This document shows positions 15,003-17,245 of a stretch of 17,245 nt of DNA, piece after piece. Below the pieces are notes generated by a model, which was not told the origin of the DNA, ran no database searches, and saw only the letters and a list, made by a program, of their open reading frames with translations. The stretch's first letter is position 1. Each line of letters starts with the position of its first letter. Made by a program: the position numbers and the translations under genes. Source of the stretch: Alphaproteobacteria bacterium. GTDB lineage: Bacteria; Pseudomonadota; Alphaproteobacteria; Puniceispirillales; Puniceispirillaceae. The DNA lies in assembly GCA_016780695.1 (NCBI GenBank), contig JADHLK010000014.1, positions 1 to 17,245 of the forward strand. The letters are read 5' to 3'.

Positions 15003-15917
15003 CTAGCTGGCATCTATCACCGGGTTGCGCATTACGCCGATAGAGTCCACCCCATATTCGATCACATCACCCGGCCACATCCATTCCTGCGGCTCGCGCC
15101 CGGCTCCGACCCCGGCCGGGGTGCCGGTGGCGATCACATCGCCGGGTTCCAATGTAAAGCCAGTTGAGAGATCGGCTATCAGCTGCGGGATATTGAACAG
15201 CATGAATTTGGTATTGGCGCGCTGTTTTTCCTCACCATTCTTGGTCAGCCATAATTCCAGATTATGCGGGTCTTTTATCTCATCTGCGGTGACAATCGCC
15301 GGGCCAAAAGGCGCATAGCTGTCCATGCCCTTGGAGAAAATCCACTGGCCGGCACGCCGATTATCACGGGCCGAGACATCCAGCATCACTGAATAGCCGA
15401 AAACATGATCCATCGCAGCCTCTTCACTGACATGGCTGGCCGTCTTGCCGATAATCACCGCCAGCTCCACCTCCCAATCCAGCTGCTGGGTCATCTTGCC
15501 ATCATGGCGGATAGGCGCGTTCGGCCCGATGATCGCGGTGGGCGGCTTAGAGAAAACCACCGGCTTTTCCGGCAGTTTGGCATCTGTATCCAGCTTGCGG
15601 GCACTTTCAGCAACATGTTCTGTATAATTCAGCCCAATGCCAAAAATATTCTTGCGGGTGCGCGGTATTGGGGCGAGCAGCTCAACATTGGCCAGATCCG
15701 TGCTGGTGCCAATCGGCCAGTTTCCATCCTGCTCCTGCAACAGGGCCGCTGTCGCCGCCCAATCAGCTGATCCCAAATCGATAAAATCCAGCATCTGCCC
15801 CGGCAAGGGCGTGCCGACAGCCGCGCCGAACGCTTCCAGATCAATCACCTGATCTGCGATGATGGCACCGAGCCAGCCAGCATCAGCTATATCGGTGCGA
15901 CAGGTTACCAGTCTCAT
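15003..15917 (-). CDS. Fumarylacetoacetate hydrolase-family enzyme (fumarylpyruvate/maleylpyruvate hydrolase candidate)
   Basis: A 304-residue member of the FAH superfamily, which cleaves C-C bonds in diketo or dioxo acids using a divalent metal. Metal ligands Glu149 and Glu151 (DWEVEL) and Asp180 (MLDVSARD) are visible. So are the catalytic-lid NYTEH with His101 and Glu104, Lys124 in FSKP, and GTPAGVG (265-271). The catalytic domain follows an about 75-residue N-terminal segment. The gene follows the gentisate-dioxygenase-type gene by 39 bp, so hydrolysis of its ring-opened product (maleylpyruvate or fumarylpyruvate, or a halogenated form) is the natural reading. No maleylpyruvate isomerase gene is seen nearby. 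The start at 15917 has GGGGAG eight bases upstream. Confidence 0.9.
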   Translation of the reverse strand: MRLVTCRTDIADAGWLGAIIADQVIDLEAFGAAVGTPLPGQMLDFIDLGSADWAATAALLQEQDGNWPIGTSTDLANVELLAPIPRTRKNIFGIGLNYTEHVAESARKLDTDAKLPEKPVVFSKPPTAIIGPNAPIRHDGKMTQQLDWEVELAVIIGKTASHVSEEAAMDHVFGYSVMLDVSARDNRRAGQWIFSKGMDSYAPFGPAIVTADEIKDPHNLELWLTKNGEEKQRANTKFMLFNIPQLIADLSTGFTLEPGDVIATGTPAGVGAGREPQEWMWPGDVIEYGVDSIGVMRNPVIDAS

Positions 15918-15956
15918 TTTTTGTAACTCCCCATAATGATAAAACCGCCTTGCATA

Positions 15957-17078
15957 TCACGCCTGGCCGGTTATTTCCTGATGTCCGTTATTTTCCGGGA
16001 ATGCTTCCTCACGATAGAATTTCAGCTTTTCCATCACCGGAAAATCATTGAACTGAAACAGCACCGCATCATCTTTTTCGGACGCGTTTGAATGTTCATG
16101 CCAGAGCCAGGGCGGCACGCAGAAAATATCTTTTTCCTGCCAGTCATAGCGCACCCCGCCAATAACTGAATGACCGCTGCCCTTGGCAACATGATAAATA
16201 ACATTGCCAGTATGGCGATGTGCCTTGGTCTTTTCGCCAGCCCGCAACAGCTGCATGGCCGCGCCCATGGTTGCCATCGGATGCCCGCCAGTTGCCGGGT
16301 TGACAAAGCGCATGATCACCCCGTCAAACGGATCTCCGTCCGTTACGGCTGCATAATTTTGCAGCCCCTCATAGGTCTTGTCCCAAGTATATTTCATCAA
16401 GGGCGAATAGAACGCCCCCCATTCTTCTTTGACTGGCAGCAGGCCGGGATTGCCCCAGATCGCCGGGCTGGCATCCCAGGGCAGGTTGGAATTCTGGAAA
16501 TTATCTGGATGCACGGCATAGAAATTAGCCTCCAGCGCATTGGTCAGCGGAATATCCAGCCCATCCTGCCACATAGAGGTTTCACCATCCTCCAGCACCC
16601 CATGCTCATGCCAGGTGCCATTGGGCGTGATCACAAAATCGCGGGCACCCAGCGTAATCCGGTGACCATGCACCACGGTAAAGGCCCGCGCCCCTTCCAT
16701 GATAAAGCGCAAGGCGCTGGCGGCATGGCTGTGAGCCGAGGCAATTTCCCCCGGCCGCATCACCTGTATGCCGGAAAACAGCCAGCCACAACAGGCTGAT
16801 ACCTCGCGCCGCTTGGGGTTGCGCAAATAGACAACACGCCGGCCGGCATCTTCCGGGCGCACCAGATCAAGGGCGGCCAGCACCTTTGGCCGCAAATCAC
16901 GCGAACGCCAGATGGTCGGGGCTGAATGCGGGATTGGCTCCCAGGGTTCAATATCATTGGCCACCGTCCAGAGCGCGCCAGTTTCCAGCCCGGCCAGTTC
17001 TTCATAATAGGCATTCAAGGCCGCATTATCCATGACCCGGGCGCGCCCCAGCTGATCATCCCTTGTATCCTTGCTCAT
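15957..17078 (-). CDS. Gentisate 1,2-dioxygenase-type bicupin ring-cleavage enzyme
   Basis: A 373-residue Fe(II) dioxygenase of two cupin domains. The N-terminal cupin has His116 and His118 (AHSH, followed by SALRFIMEG, a hallmark of gentisate dioxygenases) and His157 (TWHEHG). The 39-residue spacing from His118 to His157 agrees with the iron triad of E. coli GDO. The C-terminal cupin also keeps an HxH...H pattern (287, 289, 327). The enzyme opens 2,5-dihydroxybenzoate between C1 and C2 to maleylpyruvate using O2. Relatives act on substituted gentisates, salicylate or 1-hydroxy-2-naphthoate, so the exact substrate is open; a halogenated gentisate is possible. It overlaps the preceding gene by 4 bp (ATGA) and has an AAGGGGGG site upstream. 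Confidence 0.92.
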   Translation of the reverse strand: MSKDTRDDQLGRARVMDNAALNAYYEELAGLETGALWTVANDIEPWEPIPHSAPTIWRSRDLRPKVLAALDLVRPEDAGRRVVYLRNPKRREVSACCGWLFSGIQVMRPGEIASAHSHAASALRFIMEGARAFTVVHGHRITLGARDFVITPNGTWHEHGVLEDGETSMWQDGLDIPLTNALEANFYAVHPDNFQNSNLPWDASPAIWGNPGLLPVKEEWGAFYSPLMKYTWDKTYEGLQNYAAVTDGDPFDGVIMRFVNPATGGHPMATMGAAMQLLRAGEKTKAHRHTGNVIYHVAKGSGHSVIGGVRYDWQEKDIFCVPPWLWHEHSNASEKDDAVLFQFNDFPVMEKLKFYREEAFPENNGHQEITGQA

Positions 17079-17245
17079 ACCGGCCCCCCTTCTTTTGCAT
17101 CATCCTTGCTCTCGCTTGCCGCGCTGGCTGCTTCGCCAAATTCCTCTACCGGCATCCGGGCTGTCCGGTCAACACGCAGCTGAAAAATGTCAAACCTGTT
17201 ATAATGGCCGGTAATGTCATGCATCTGTTTGGGCTGGATACAGCG
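17075..17245 (-). CDS. C-terminal 56 residues of an unrecognised protein (runs off the right edge)
   Basis: The minus-strand frame is open from the edge to TGA at 17077-17075. The visible part reads from RCIQPKQMHD through HYNRFDIFQLRVDRT to an Ala/Glu/Ser/Lys-rich end, ...KEGGPV. I do not recognise the family. The stop overlaps the dioxygenase start (ATGA), so the two are translationally coupled and the protein probably belongs to the same pathway. A ring hydroxylase or an oxygenase component producing the gentisate-type substrate would fit, but this is a guess from position. Confidence 0.65.
   Translation of the reverse strand, partial: RCIQPKQMHDITGHYNRFDIFQLRVDRTARMPVEEFGEAASAASESKDDAKEGGPV

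Overview
The window looks like chromosome of an aerobic alphaproteobacterium of moderate G+C, possibly marine. The basis is protein style (a complete Liv-type ABC transporter, a YqiK-type flotillin, an FCD-type GntR regulator) and the tight, overlapping gene packing. No rRNA, tRNA, mobile element or CRISPR array was seen, so the taxonomic placement is only an inference.

Layout. Nearly everything is on the minus strand, in two blocks separated by one plus-strand regulator. The right block (17245 down to 10888) reads, in transcription order: the end of an unrecognised gene, a gentisate 1,2-dioxygenase-type bicupin, a fumarylacetoacetate hydrolase (FAH)-family hydrolase, a classical short-chain dehydrogenase (SDR), and a 1074-residue reductive dehalogenase. 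That dehalogenase is fused to its own FMN/NAD(P)H/[2Fe-2S] reductase. The plus-strand gntR gene (10151-10879) converges on the dehalogenase gene with only 8 bp between them. A 349-bp divergent control region (9802-10150) carries four copies of a TTTGAATAC-type repeat. The left block (9801 down to 1) reads: periplasmic binding protein, intrinsic terminator, livH, livM, livG, livF (with an unusual 220-residue tail), aldehyde dehydrogenase, a 3-alpha-HSD/coniferyl-alcohol-dehydrogenase-like SDR, a flotillin, and the first 197 codons of a second aldehyde dehydrogenase.

How the genes may work together (inference). An aromatic compound is imported by the ABC transporter. If it arrives as a benzylic alcohol or aldehyde, the SDR and aldehyde dehydrogenases oxidise the side chain to a carboxylate. 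The cytosolic, NAD(P)H-driven dehalogenase removes halogen from a hydroxybenzoate-type ring. The ring is then opened by the gentisate-dioxygenase-like enzyme and the product is hydrolysed by the FAH-family enzyme. The dehalogenase keeps Tyr474, Lys536 and Arg600 at exactly the spacing I recall for the catalytic residues of the structurally known catabolic enzyme NpRdhA, which supports real activity on an ortho-halogenated phenolic acid. Natural brominated phenols from algae would be plausible substrates. The most interesting content is this coupling of a self-sufficient reductive dehalogenase to an oxygen-dependent gentisate-type pathway, together with the helically phased operator array.
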